Source of the DNA: Streptomyces katrae
GTDB lineage: Bacteria > Actinomycetota > Actinomycetes > Streptomycetales > Streptomycetaceae
Direction of reading: 5' to 3'
Length of the DNA stretch: 8,698 nucleotides
Assembly: GCF_000966975.1 (NCBI RefSeq)
Contig: NZ_JZWV01000910.1
Location: forward strand, 1-8,698
The position numbers and the translations under genes are program-made. The notes beneath the pieces are model-generated. The model ran no database searches, was not told the DNA's origin, and saw only the letters and a program-made list of their open reading frames with translations. This document shows, in pieces, positions 1 through 5,859 of the stretch (its first letter is position 1; each line of letters starts with the position of its first letter).

Positions 1-542
1 GCACCCGGCTGACGGCCGCGGCCGTCGCCGCGGTGAACGAGGCCGAGGCCCCGGTCGTCGAGGTGCCGGTCGTCGAGGCCCCGGCTCCGGTCGTGGCCCC
101 GGTCGCCGAGGCCCCGGCTCCGGTCGTGGCCGAGGAGGCGCAGGTGGTCAAGCCGCGCCGCACCCGGACGCGCAAGGCCGCCGTGGCGGAGGCTCCGGCC
201 GTCGAGGCCCCCGTGGCCGAGGCCGCGCCCGCCGTGGCCGAGGAGGCTCCGGCGAAGCCGAAGCGCACCCGGACCCGCAAGGCCGCCGCCGTCGCGGAGG
301 CCCCGGAGGCGGAGGCCCCCGCGGCCGCCGCCCCGGTCGTCGAGGCCGCGGCTCCGGTCCGGCCGCGCCGGGTCCCGACCCGCAAGGCCGCGCCCACTCC
401 GATTCCGGACGTGGTGCTGCCGGAGGACGCCGTCGCTCCCCGCCGCCCGCGGGCCCGCAAGGTGGTCGCCCCGGCCGCCGAGCCGCAGTTCCAGATCGCC
501 CCGCCGAGCGAGCCGGTCCGTACGACCCGCCGCTTCCGCTAG
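1..542 (+). CDS. 3' end of a gene with an Ala/Pro-rich tail carrying repeated basic blocks
   Basis: The frame is open from base 3 to the TAG at 540-542, so the start lies left of the window and only about 179 C-terminal residues are visible. They have no folded-domain motif. Acidic Ala/Pro/Val/Glu linkers alternate with basic blocks: PRRTRTRKAA (about 153-182), PKRTRTRKAA (258-287), PRRVPTRKAA (363-392) and PRRPRARKVV (441-470). The first three are 35 residues apart and the last is 26 further on. The protein ends in TTRRFR. Such tails are usually disordered and can bind nucleic acid. In streptomycetes, DEAD/DEAH-box RNA helicases and nucleases often carry tails of this type, so the missing part could be one of these; that is inference, because no catalytic domain is in view. 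A GTG at 33 is in frame, but the open frame upstream and the lack of a ribosome-binding site argue against it as the start. Confidence 0.8.
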   Translation, partial: TRLTAAAVAAVNEAEAPVVEVPVVEAPAPVVAPVAEAPAPVVAEEAQVVKPRRTRTRKAAVAEAPAVEAPVAEAAPAVAEEAPAKPKRTRTRKAAAVAEAPEAEAPAAAAPVVEAAAPVRPRRVPTRKAAPTPIPDVVLPEDAVAPRRPRARKVVAPAAEPQFQIAPPSEPVRTTRRFR

Positions 543-555
543 GCACCCCGGGCGC

Positions 556-591
556 ACGGCCCCGGTCCCCTTCCCAGGGGGCCGGGGCCGT
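556..591 (+). terminator. Strong hairpin terminator after the left-edge gene
   Basis: A 15-bp stem (556-570 with 577-591, one G-T pair) closes a 6-base loop, 13 bases after the TAG at 540-542. The left arm is ACGGCCCCGGTCCCC. No T-run follows, which is usual for streptomycete terminators. It separates the left-edge gene from the hydrolase gene, which has its own promoter. Confidence 0.8.
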
Positions 592-616
592 CCTCGTACC
601 CGGGCCTACGGGCCGG

Positions 617-622
617 TAACCT
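617..622 (+). promoter_or_regulatory. -10 hexamer TAACCT for a leaderless transcript
   Basis: TAACCT fits the TANNNT -10 pattern and is followed by exactly six bases and then the ATG at 629. Transcription would therefore begin at or next to the A of the start codon. The bases before the ATG contain no Shine-Dalgarno, which agrees with a leaderless mRNA. No convincing -35 is visible. The same spacing recurs at 5631-5636 and 7143-7148. Confidence 0.6.
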
Positions 623-628
623 CGGGCC

Positions 629-1504
629 ATGAGCAAGCCGCCGCGCCTCACCCTGCCCCCCGCCGCCCGCGCGTACCGCCTGACCACCTCGCGCGGCGAG
701 TTCGCCGTGCACGAGGCGGGCGAGCCCGTCCACGGCACCGCCCTGCTGGTCCCCGGGTTCACGGGCAGCAAGGAGGACTTCATCGCCCTGCTGGAGCCCC
801 TGGCCGCCGCCGGGTTCCGGGTGGTCGCGGTCGACGGGCGCGGTCAGCACGAAAGCTCCGGCCCGCGCGAGGAGTCCGCGTACGAACTCCACGAACTGGC
901 CCTGGACCTGCTGTCCCAGGCCAAGGCCCTGGACGCCCCCGCCCCGCTCCACCTGGTCGGCCACTCCCTGGGCGGCCTCGTCTCCCGCGCCGCCGTCCTC
1001 CGCGACGCCTCCCCCTTCGCCTCCCTCACCCTGATGAGCAGCGGCCCGGCCGCGATCACCGAGGAGCAGCAGGCCCGCACGAAGCTCCTGGTGGCGGCCC
1101 TGGAGGCGATGCGCGACACCCCGCCCGCGCAAAGCATGCCGGCCATCTGGGAGGCGATGCGGGCCCAGGACCCGGCGGACGCCGTCCCCGACTCCCCCGA
1201 GCTGGCCGCGTTCCTGCGCGACCGCTGGCTGGCCACCGTCCCCGAGCAGCTGATCACCACCGGCCGGGTCCTGGTCTCGGAGCCGGACCGGGTGGCGGAG
1301 CTGGCGGAGCTGCCACTGCCGAAGCTGGTCCTGTCGGGGGTGGTCGACTACGCCTGGCCGGTCCCGGTCATGGACGAGATGGCCGTCCGTCTGGGCGCCT
1401 CCCGGGTGGTCGTCGAGGGCGCCGAACACTCCCCCAACGCGGAGAACCCGCAGGTCACGGCCGGTGCTCTAGTCACCTTCTGGCGATCCTTGACCATGCA
1501 GTAG
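629..1504 (+). CDS. Alpha/beta hydrolase, serine hydrolase type (291 aa)
   Basis: This is a complete alpha/beta-hydrolase fold protein with the elements in the expected order. The oxyanion-loop segment PGFTGSKED is at residues 42-50 and the turn VVAVDGRGQHES at 65-76. The nucleophile elbow GHSLGG (111-116) makes Ser113 the nucleophile. The likely acid is Asp240 in GVVDYAWP and the likely base is His267 in GAEHSPN. There is no signal peptide or membrane segment, so it is probably cytoplasmic. The substrate cannot be read from the sequence; carboxylesterase, lipase-like or lactonase-like activity are all possible. The ATG start is favoured by the leaderless -10 six bases upstream. The gene stands alone between the terminator at 556-591 and the palindrome at 1508-1530. 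Confidence 0.92.
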   Translation: MSKPPRLTLPPAARAYRLTTSRGEFAVHEAGEPVHGTALLVPGFTGSKEDFIALLEPLAAAGFRVVAVDGRGQHESSGPREESAYELHELALDLLSQAKALDAPAPLHLVGHSLGGLVSRAAVLRDASPFASLTLMSSGPAAITEEQQARTKLLVAALEAMRDTPPAQSMPAIWEAMRAQDPADAVPDSPELAAFLRDRWLATVPEQLITTGRVLVSEPDRVAELAELPLPKLVLSGVVDYAWPVPVMDEMAVRLGASRVVVEGAEHSPNAENPQVTAGALVTFWRSLTMQ

Positions 1505-1507
1505 TTA

Positions 1508-1530
1508 GCTAAGGAAAAAATTTCCTTAGC
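1508..1530. repeat. AT-rich perfect inverted repeat between hydrolase gene and small gene
   Basis: Arms GCTAAGGAAA (1508-1517) and TTTCCTTAGC (1521-1530) are perfectly complementary around AAA. Only 8 of 23 bases are G or C, which is striking in this DNA. The repeat begins four bases after the hydrolase stop codon and ends four bases before the -35 element of the next promoter. It could terminate hydrolase transcription, since the stem reads the same on both strands, or serve as a protein-binding site at about -50 of the small gene. An overlapping TTAGCTAA palindrome lies at 1505-1512. Confidence 0.7.
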
Positions 1531-1533
1531 GTA

Positions 1534-1560
1534 GGGAATGTTTCTGAAGGGCGCCTGGTT
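1534..1560 (+). promoter_or_regulatory. Candidate sigma-R (SigR/SigH-type) promoter
   Basis: GGGAAT (1534-1539) and GTT (1558-1560) are separated by exactly 18 bases. This matches the published streptomycete sigma-R consensus, GGAAT, 18 or 19 bases, GTT. Transcription would begin near 1566-1570, giving a leader of about 30 bases before the GTG at 1600. Sigma-R drives the thiol-oxidative stress regulon and is held in check by the redox-sensitive anti-sigma factor RsrA. No competing vegetative promoter is obvious: a TAGCGT at 1527-1532 fits TANNNT but lacks a good -35. The assignment rests on the motif alone. Confidence 0.6.
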
Positions 1561-1599
1561 GACCCCTGTGCAAGGAGAACACCGACGAAGGGAGAAGCC

Positions 1600-1752
1600 G
1601 TGCGCTTCGAGATTCTGCGCCTGGACGACGTCGACGGAACCGCCGTGGACAGCACCGTCGTGGACGCGGCCTCCGTCAACCGGATCGTGCAGCAGGCGGC
1701 CGCCATCGGCCAGCGCATCCTGATCCGACCGGCCGAGAGTGCGTCCTCCTGA
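1600..1752 (+). CDS. Small conserved hypothetical protein (50 aa)
   Basis: A GTG at 1600 preceded by GGGAG (1590-1594, five-base spacer) opens a 50-residue frame ending in TGA at 1750-1752. The product begins MRFEILRLDDVDG and ends IRPAESASS. It reads as two short strands (residues 2-8 and 39-44) around a helix (about 24-37, SVNRIVQQAAAIGQ). It has no cysteine, signal peptide or membrane segment. Almost every third codon position is G or C, as expected for a real gene. Its own promoter upstream and a perfect terminator just after the stop show it is a stand-alone transcription unit. I recall very similar small proteins in other streptomycetes but know no function. If the upstream promoter is truly sigma-R dependent, it would be a thiol-stress protein. 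Confidence 0.8.
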   Translation: MRFEILRLDDVDGTAVDSTVVDAASVNRIVQQAAAIGQRILIRPAESASS

Positions 1753-1761
1753 TGCTTCCGA

Positions 1762-1794
1762 AATGCCCCCGTACCGATCCGGTACGGGGGCGTT
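1762..1794 (+). terminator. Hairpin terminator after the 50-aa protein gene
   Basis: A perfect 11-bp core (GCCCCCGTACC, 1765-1775, with 1781-1791) surrounds a 5-base loop. It extends outward through one G-T and two A-T pairs to 14 bp. It starts 9 bases after the stop codon. The A-rich left flank and T-containing right flank let it act on either strand. Confidence 0.85.
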
Positions 1795-1871
1795 CGCATG
1801 CGGGGACCGCGCAGCGCGGCCCGGCCCGCCGGGACGAGGGCCCGCCGGGCGAGCGGTGACGGCGTTCGGGC

Positions 1872-1907
1872 CGCCCGGGACACCCGGGCCACCCGGGCCA
1901 CCCGGGG
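1872..1907. repeat. Tandem 9-bp repeats containing CCCGGG
   Basis: Three adjacent units CACCCGGGC, CACCCGGGC and CACCCGGGG (1881-1907) follow a diverged unit CGCCCGGGA (1872-1880). Each contains the palindrome CCCGGG. They lie directly beyond the stop codon of the DUF1326 gene on the minus strand and may help terminate it. The rest of 1795-1871 holds only GC-rich short palindromes and no gene. Confidence 0.7.
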
Positions 1908-1908
1908 T

Positions 1909-2514
1909 TCAGGCCGCCCAGGAGAACGGCGCCGAGAAGGCGTTCTTCCCTTCGTTTCCGAATTCGAGGCCGAAGGCGTTCACCCGCGATCTCTTCGCGA
2001 GTCCGGCCGCGAGGGTGTCCGCGGGGAACCCGACCCCGCTGACCCGCACGCCCTTGCCGGTCGCGTCGAGCGGGGAGACGAAGTCCTCGACCTCGATGTC
2101 CACCGCGTCACCGATCTTCACGCGGTGGCTCCGGTCGTCGTCGGCGTAGTCGATCCGGGCGGTCTCCAGCCCGAGGATCTCGCCGACCAGCGGCGCGAGG
2201 TCCCCCATGGGGCCGCCGCGCTGACCGGAGAAGACCGCTCCCAGCGCCTCGGCCTGCTCGGGCGAGGCGGCCTCGTCCATGATCATGCCCAGCCGCCAGC
2301 CGCCTTCGCTCATGAGCTTCGGGGCATCGGCCACCACGGCGACGGTCAGGCCGCCCACGTCGACGTCATCGACCTGGCCGGAGTCGACGTGGAAGGCCAG
2401 GGTCACCCGGCAGCGGTCCTGGTCCGCCGGCGCCGAGAGGCCGGAGGTGGAGCAGGGACACACCATGTCGCAGTTGCAGTTCTCGAAATACGTCCCCTCG
2501 ATACGCCATGCCAT
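1909..2514 (-). CDS. DUF1326 domain-containing protein (201 aa)
   Basis: The protein starts MAWRIEGTYFENCNCDMVCPC, the hallmark opening of DUF1326, a family of unknown function. Four cysteines cluster at residues 13, 15, 19 and 21, with a fifth at 35, suggesting metal or redox chemistry; this is inference. The family's DxGxxDDV-like strand region (44-54), GGWRLGMIMDE (71-81) and a C-terminal FGLEFGNEGKNAFSAPFSW segment (181-199) are all present, and the length is normal for the family. The ATG at 2514 is chosen because GGAAGGGAG lies six bases upstream; a start 39 bases earlier is in frame but lacks a ribosome-binding site and is not part of the family. No signal peptide is seen. It is the last gene of the minus-strand run, 100 bases after the MarC gene. 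Confidence 0.88.
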   Translation of the reverse strand: MAWRIEGTYFENCNCDMVCPCSTSGLSAPADQDRCRVTLAFHVDSGQVDDVDVGGLTVAVVADAPKLMSEGGWRLGMIMDEAASPEQAEALGAVFSGQRGGPMGDLAPLVGEILGLETARIDYADDDRSHRVKIGDAVDIEVEDFVSPLDATGKGVRVSGVGFPADTLAAGLAKRSRVNAFGLEFGNEGKNAFSAPFSWAA

Positions 2515-2561
2515 CGGAAGCTCCCTTCCTGCGGCTGAGGCACACCTGTGCACTCCATTCT

Positions 2562-2596
2562 CCGCCCGCGGCGATCACCCGGCAACGCGCGGGCGG
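2562..2596 (-). terminator. Possible hairpin between the MarC and DUF1326 genes
   Basis: A perfect 9-bp GC stem (CCGCCCGCG, 2562-2570, with 2588-2596) closes a 17-base loop. It begins 18 bases after the MarC stop codon on the minus strand. The loop is long and no T-run follows, so it may be a weak terminator, a processing site or chance in GC-rich DNA. Confidence 0.35.
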
Positions 2597-2614
2597 CCGG
2601 GCCGGGGCGGCGGG

Positions 2615-3235
2615 TCAGGCGCCGTGGACGACCTGGAGGACGCCGTTGATGATCTGCTGGACGGCGATGGCGGAGAGCATCATGCCGGCCAGACGGGTGA
2701 CCAGGACGACGCCGCCGTCCTTGATGATCCGGATGATCACCAGCGAGTAGCGCATGGTCAGCCACAGCACCACGTGCATCGCGGCGATGGCCGTCCACAC
2801 GGAGAGCTGCCCGCCGAACCCCTCGGCCTTCTGCACGGCCAGGATGACGGAGACGATCGCACCGGGACCGGCCAGCAGCGGCATGCCCAGCGGGACCAGG
2901 GCGACGTTGACGTCCTTGGTCTGCTTGGGCTCGTCGGTCTTGCCGGTGAGCAGGTCGAGCGCGATCAGGAGGAGCAGCAGACCACCGGCGATCATCAGCG
3001 CCGGGACGGAGACGTGCAGGTAGTCCAGGATCTGCTGGCCGCAGATGCCGAAGGTCGCGATCACGCCGAAGGCGACGCAGACGGCCTGCCAGGCCATGCG
3101 GCGCTGCACCTTGGCCGGACGGCCGGAGGTCAGCGCGAGGAAGATCGGAGTGATGCCCGGCGGGTCCATAATCACAAAAAGCGTGAGAAAAAGGGATCCG
3201 AAGACGGCGAAGTCGAACACAGTGATGCCTTGCAT
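2615..3235 (-). CDS. MarC-family integral membrane protein (206 aa)
   Basis: This is a hydrophobic protein of about six membrane segments (near residues 6-25, 48-66, 76-96, 112-133, 146-166 and 184-203). It has the family signatures DPPGITPIF (24-32), the ILDYLHVSVPALMIAGGLLL stretch (69-88) and PLGMPLLAGPGAI (115-127). The 206-residue length is normal for the family. MarC proteins were named after the E. coli mar locus but are not shown to cause antibiotic resistance; their substrate is unknown. The ATG at 3235 matches the family start. It has no Shine-Dalgarno. A TAACAC sequence sits six bases upstream, where the leaderless -10 lies in neighbouring genes, but its last base departs from TANNNT. 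It lies 80 bases downstream of the PHP gene, so co-transcription is possible. Confidence 0.92.
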   Translation of the reverse strand: MQGITVFDFAVFGSLFLTLFVIMDPPGITPIFLALTSGRPAKVQRRMAWQAVCVAFGVIATFGICGQQILDYLHVSVPALMIAGGLLLLLIALDLLTGKTDEPKQTKDVNVALVPLGMPLLAGPGAIVSVILAVQKAEGFGGQLSVWTAIAAMHVVLWLTMRYSLVIIRIIKDGGVVLVTRLAGMMLSAIAVQQIINGVLQVVHGA

Positions 3236-3315
3236 AGAGGGGTGTTACGAAAAAGGGCGAGGGGGAAGGGCGCACGTCGGCGCGGCGACCGCGGCGTCAG
3301 CGGCGGCCGGCGGGC

Positions 3316-4182
3316 TCAGGCGCGGGCGTCTCCGCCGGCGCCCGGCACGGGGAAGGCCCCCGTGGCCCGGCGCGTGATCTCGCCGTAGATCTCGGGGTCG
3401 GTGGTGTACTCCCCGAGACGGCAGGTCTTGCGGCTGCCGTGGTAGTCGCTGGAACCGGTGGTCAGCAGACCGAGGTCCCCGGCGAGTCCGCGCAGGCGCG
3501 CGCGGGTGTCGGTGTCGTGGTCCATGTGGTCCACCTCGATGCCGTCCAGGCCCGCTGCCGCGAGGGCGGCTATCGCCTCCTCGGGCACGCACGCGCCGCG
3601 TTTGACGGCCGCCGGGTGCGCGAAGACGGTGACCCCGCCGGCCGCCTTGACCAGGCGGATGGCGTCGAACGGGTCGAGCTCGTGCTTCTCGGCGTACGCA
3701 CGGCCGCCATCGGCGAGCCAGTCCGCGGTGAACGCGTCGGACACGGTGGGGACGACCCCCAGCTCGACCATGGCGGTCGCGATGTGCGGCCGCCCGACGG
3801 AGCCGTTCCCGGCGATCCGGGCCACCTGCTCCCAGGTCACGCCGACGCCCAGCTCCTGGAGCTTGCCGATCATGGCCTGGGCGCGCGGGGTGCGGTCGTC
3901 CCGCACGAGCTCCCGCTCAGCCGCGAGCTCGGGCTCCTGCGGGTCGAAGAGGTAGGCCAGCATGTGCAGCCCCACCCCGTCGAGCCGGCAGGACAACTCG
4001 GCCCCGGTGACCAGCGTGAGGCCCCGCGGCACGGCCGCGATGGCCTCGGCGTATCCCCCGACGGTGTCGTGGTCGGTCAGCGCGACCACGTCCAGCCCGG
4101 CCGCGGCGGCGTTGCGCACCAGCTCGGCGGGTGTGTCGGTGCCGTCGGAAGCCGTGGAGTGGGCGTGCAGATCGATGCGCAC
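3316..4182 (-). CDS. PHP-domain metal-dependent phosphoesterase, RNase AM/TrpH-like (288 aa)
   Basis: The start MRIDLHAHSTASDGT gives the first PHP motif HxH (His6, His8) and Asp13. Further expected metal ligands are Asp37/His38 in LTDHDT, Glu62 in TGAELS, His73, His133 in GRPHIA, His189 in VFAHP, and Asp246/His248 in TGSSDYHG. The set is complete, so the enzyme should be active. Order and length match the YciV/TrpH group, whose E. coli member (RNase AM) hydrolyses 3',5'-nucleotide bisphosphates and trims 5' ends of short RNAs; streptomycete members are usually annotated only as PHP phosphoesterases. The protein should be cytoplasmic. The GTG at 4182 is set by the first motif and by GGAG seven bases upstream. 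It follows the DUF6758 gene after 94 bases and precedes the MarC gene by 80. Confidence 0.93.
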   Translation of the reverse strand: MRIDLHAHSTASDGTDTPAELVRNAAAAGLDVVALTDHDTVGGYAEAIAAVPRGLTLVTGAELSCRLDGVGLHMLAYLFDPQEPELAAERELVRDDRTPRAQAMIGKLQELGVGVTWEQVARIAGNGSVGRPHIATAMVELGVVPTVSDAFTADWLADGGRAYAEKHELDPFDAIRLVKAAGGVTVFAHPAAVKRGACVPEEAIAALAAAGLDGIEVDHMDHDTDTRARLRGLAGDLGLLTTGSSDYHGSRKTCRLGEYTTDPEIYGEITRRATGAFPVPGAGGDARA

Positions 4183-4276
4183 AGCCGGGCTCCAGGGGTC
4201 GGACGGACGTAGGGGACACTCCAGGGTACCCGTGCCGCCACCTGCCGAAGCCCCTGGCCACCAGCCATGGCGGAGC

Positions 4277-4918
4277 TCAGGGCCCCAGGATCCGCGGGCT
4301 CAGGGCTCCGCAGGGGACCAGTTCCACCTCCGCACCCGCGTCGCGGAGGTCGGCCAGGACGAGTTCGTCGTACATGAGCAGGCCCGACTGCTCCGGCCAG
4401 ACGATGGCCCACAGCCACAGGCCCCGGGCCTCCCCCGCGAAGACGGCGCGGTCCTCCGGGACCCCCTTGACGTGCCACAGCGGTGTCGGACGGCCGTCGG
4501 TGACGACCTTGGCGTGCGGCGGGCCCGAGACGTCGAGGCCCGGGCCGGGGTCGGGGCCGTCGATGCCCGCGAAGCGGGCGCCGAGGCCCACTCCGAGTTC
4601 CTCGGCGACCAGCAGCAGCTCGCCCAGGCCGCCCAGCGGGCCCGGGCCGGTGCAGGCCACGGCCGTGGCCCGGCCGCCGGTCCGGTCGTCGCCGGCGGAG
4701 GCGACCCCGGTGAACAGCCATCCCACCGGCAGCGGCCAGGGCATCCACACCGGCACCTTGGACCGGTTCGCCACCACGCCCAGGCCCTCCACGCTGGGTG
4801 GGAGGACGGGCTGCAGCGGATGGACGGGGCCGTGCTCGGCGCACTGCCAGGAGTCGGAGAAGAGACCGGGCGCGCGCACCCGGCCACCACACTTCGGGCA
4901 ACTCGGTTCGCCCCTCAT
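4277..4918 (-). CDS. DUF6758 zinc-ribbon hypothetical protein (213 aa)
   Basis: The N-terminus MRGEPSCPKCGGRVRAPG carries CxxC at residues 7-10, followed by CxxH at 26-29 (WQCAEHG), which together form a likely zinc ribbon. The remaining body has a tryptophan-rich stretch VPVWMPWPLPVGWLFTG, glycine-rich segments and WLWAIVWPEQSGLLMYDELVLADLRD near the end. I recognise it as the streptomycete family called DUF6758, whose function is unknown. There is no signal peptide or clear membrane segment. The ATG at 4918 is chosen because the zinc ribbon begins there and GGAGGAG lies ten bases upstream; an in-frame start 72 bases earlier would add an uncharacteristic basic leader. It lies 93 bases downstream of the SUFU gene. 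Confidence 0.88.
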   Translation of the reverse strand: MRGEPSCPKCGGRVRAPGLFSDSWQCAEHGPVHPLQPVLPPSVEGLGVVANRSKVPVWMPWPLPVGWLFTGVASAGDDRTGGRATAVACTGPGPLGGLGELLLVAEELGVGLGARFAGIDGPDPGPGLDVSGPPHAKVVTDGRPTPLWHVKGVPEDRAVFAGEARGLWLWAIVWPEQSGLLMYDELVLADLRDAGAEVELVPCGALSPRILGP

Positions 4919-5011
4919 AGGAAGCACGCTCCTCCCCGCCCGCCGCCCCGTCAAGACGCGATCACCCGTCCGGATGGCGCCCGGTGGCACCCGCGTCCGC
5001 GGGCCCCGCGC

Positions 5012-5624
5012 TCAGTCCAGTGCGACGGCCGTACGCAGAGGGTCCCGCAGATCCGTGCCGCGCGCGAGCCAGCGCTCCTGGAGGGCGGCCGCGCCGTGCA
5101 CCCGCTTCCAGGCGGCCTCGTTCGCCGTCATGGGGAGGAGCGGGAGGAAGCGGACGGGGTCCATCGGCTCGTCCAGTTCGAGGTCCTCGACCCGTCCGGT
5201 CCAGTTCGAGGTCCTCGACCAGTCCGCCCGGCTCGGCGACCAGGACCGAGGTGAACGGCGCACCCTCCCACAGCGGTTCGCCCACGTCCAGGGAGGCGCC
5301 GGGGGCGACGACCAGCCCCTCGACCATCGGGGAGGCCGCCAGCACCGCGAGGGGCCGCAGCACCTTGTCGGTGGGCGCGAGCCCCGCCCGTACGGTCAGC
5401 AGCAGCTCGGCGCGCGGGCCGCGCACCGGGTCGGCGACCACGGCGGTCGGGTCGGTCATGGGGTGCGCGGACATGCCGAGGGTCGCGTACCGGACGAGGT
5501 CGCCCTCGGCGAAGCGGAGGACCTCGATGCGGTCGGTGCCCAGGAAGGTGACGGCGGCGCGGGCGTCGGGTTCGCCGAACGCGCTGCGCAGCCGGGCTTC
5601 GACGAGGGCCGGAATTTCTGCCAT
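5012..5624 (-). pseudogene. Suppressor-of-fused (SUFU) domain protein, frameshifted by a 28-bp duplication
   Basis: The protein starts MAEIPALVEARLRSAFGEPD and keeps the SUFU-domain pattern through residue 142 (FLGTDRIEVLRFAEG, RYATLGMSAHPM, RAELLLTVRAGL, EGLVVAPGASLD, GAPFTSVLVAEPGGLVEDLELD). There a 28-bp tandem duplication shifts the frame. The expected ending (EPMDPVRFLPLLPMTANEAAWKR to TAVALD, 52 residues) lies intact in another frame and stops at 5012. Removing one 28-bp unit from the 613-bp span leaves 585 bp, a clean 194-residue gene. As read, translation would continue with 78 Arg/Gly/Pro-rich residues to a stop at 4962. Bacterial SUFU proteins have no settled function. The ATG at 5624 has a leaderless -10 six bases upstream. 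An assembly error cannot be excluded. Confidence 0.85.
5172..5227. repeat. Two tandem 28-bp units inside the SUFU gene
   Basis: Unit 1 is 5172-5199 and unit 2 is 5200-5227. The first 22 bases of each are identical, and the last six are CGTCCG and AGTCCG, so 27 of 28 bases match. On the minus strand the shared part encodes VEDLELD in two different frames, once before and once after the shift. Since 28 is not a multiple of three, the second unit moves the reading frame by one base. Confidence 0.95.
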
Positions 5625-5630
5625 GCAGCG

Positions 5631-5636
5631 AGCATA
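5631..5636 (-). promoter_or_regulatory. -10 hexamer TATGCT for a leaderless SUFU transcript
   Basis: On the minus strand TATGCT is followed by six bases (CGCTGC) and then the ATG at 5624. No Shine-Dalgarno lies between. A TTTACC 16 bases further upstream is a weak -35 candidate. This would also be the first promoter of the five-gene minus-strand run. Confidence 0.6.
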
Positions 5637-5691
5637 GAACTCCTATCCGCCGGGTAAAGACAGGCGTTTGACCATCCGTCGGCTGATAGTG

Positions 5692-5697
5692 TTGACA
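5692..5697 (+). promoter_or_regulatory. Consensus -35 TTGACA, possible corA promoter
   Basis: TTGACA is a perfect vegetative -35. At 17-18 bases downstream the sequence is GCAGAA or CAGAAG, a poor -10, so the promoter is only a candidate. If it is used, the corA leader would be about 270 bases long. A related TTGACC lies at 5668-5673. Confidence 0.3.
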
Positions 5698-5787
5698 GCC
5701 GGTCGGGGCCGCGTGCAGAAGCACGGTTCAGGGCTCCGGCGACAGGACGTCCCCCACGGGGGACCGGCCGGAGGAGGTGGGGCTGCG

Positions 5788-5859
5788 ATGGACCGAAGTC
5801 GATCGTGCAGTACCAATCGCTCTTCGGCGACTTTCCAGGGCGGCTCCAGCCACCTTTGA
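5788..5859 (+). CDS. Possible leader peptide (23 aa) upstream of corA
   Basis: GGAGGAGG (5770-5777) lies ten bases before an ATG that opens a 23-residue frame ending in TGA at 5857-5859. The peptide is serine- and arginine-rich (7 Ser, 3 Arg), beginning MDRSRSCSTNRSS. Eight of its 23 codons end in A or T, including CGA, AGT, TCT, ACT and CTT, which are rare in streptomycetes. This argues against an ordinary protein gene but is compatible with a regulatory peptide sensitive to translation speed. Its stop codon abuts the hairpin at 5860-5878. The same ribosome-binding site could instead serve a GTG at 5777 in another frame that runs into corA. Expression is unproven. Confidence 0.35.
   Translation: MDRSRSCSTNRSSATFQGGSSHL

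Noticed and set aside
2539..2551. GCACA/TGTGC mini-palindrome upstream of the DUF1326 gene
   Set aside because: Five-base arms around two bases are expected by chance; no second copy or adjoining promoter.
4949..4954. TTGACG on the minus strand as a promoter for the DUF6758 gene
   Set aside because: No TANNNT hexamer lies 16-19 bases downstream; the position overlaps the ribosome-binding region.
4131..5657. Long plus-strand open frame opposite the DUF6758 and SUFU genes
   Set aside because: Composition is Ser/Arg/Pro-rich shadow; both minus-strand genes have clear family sequence and start signals.
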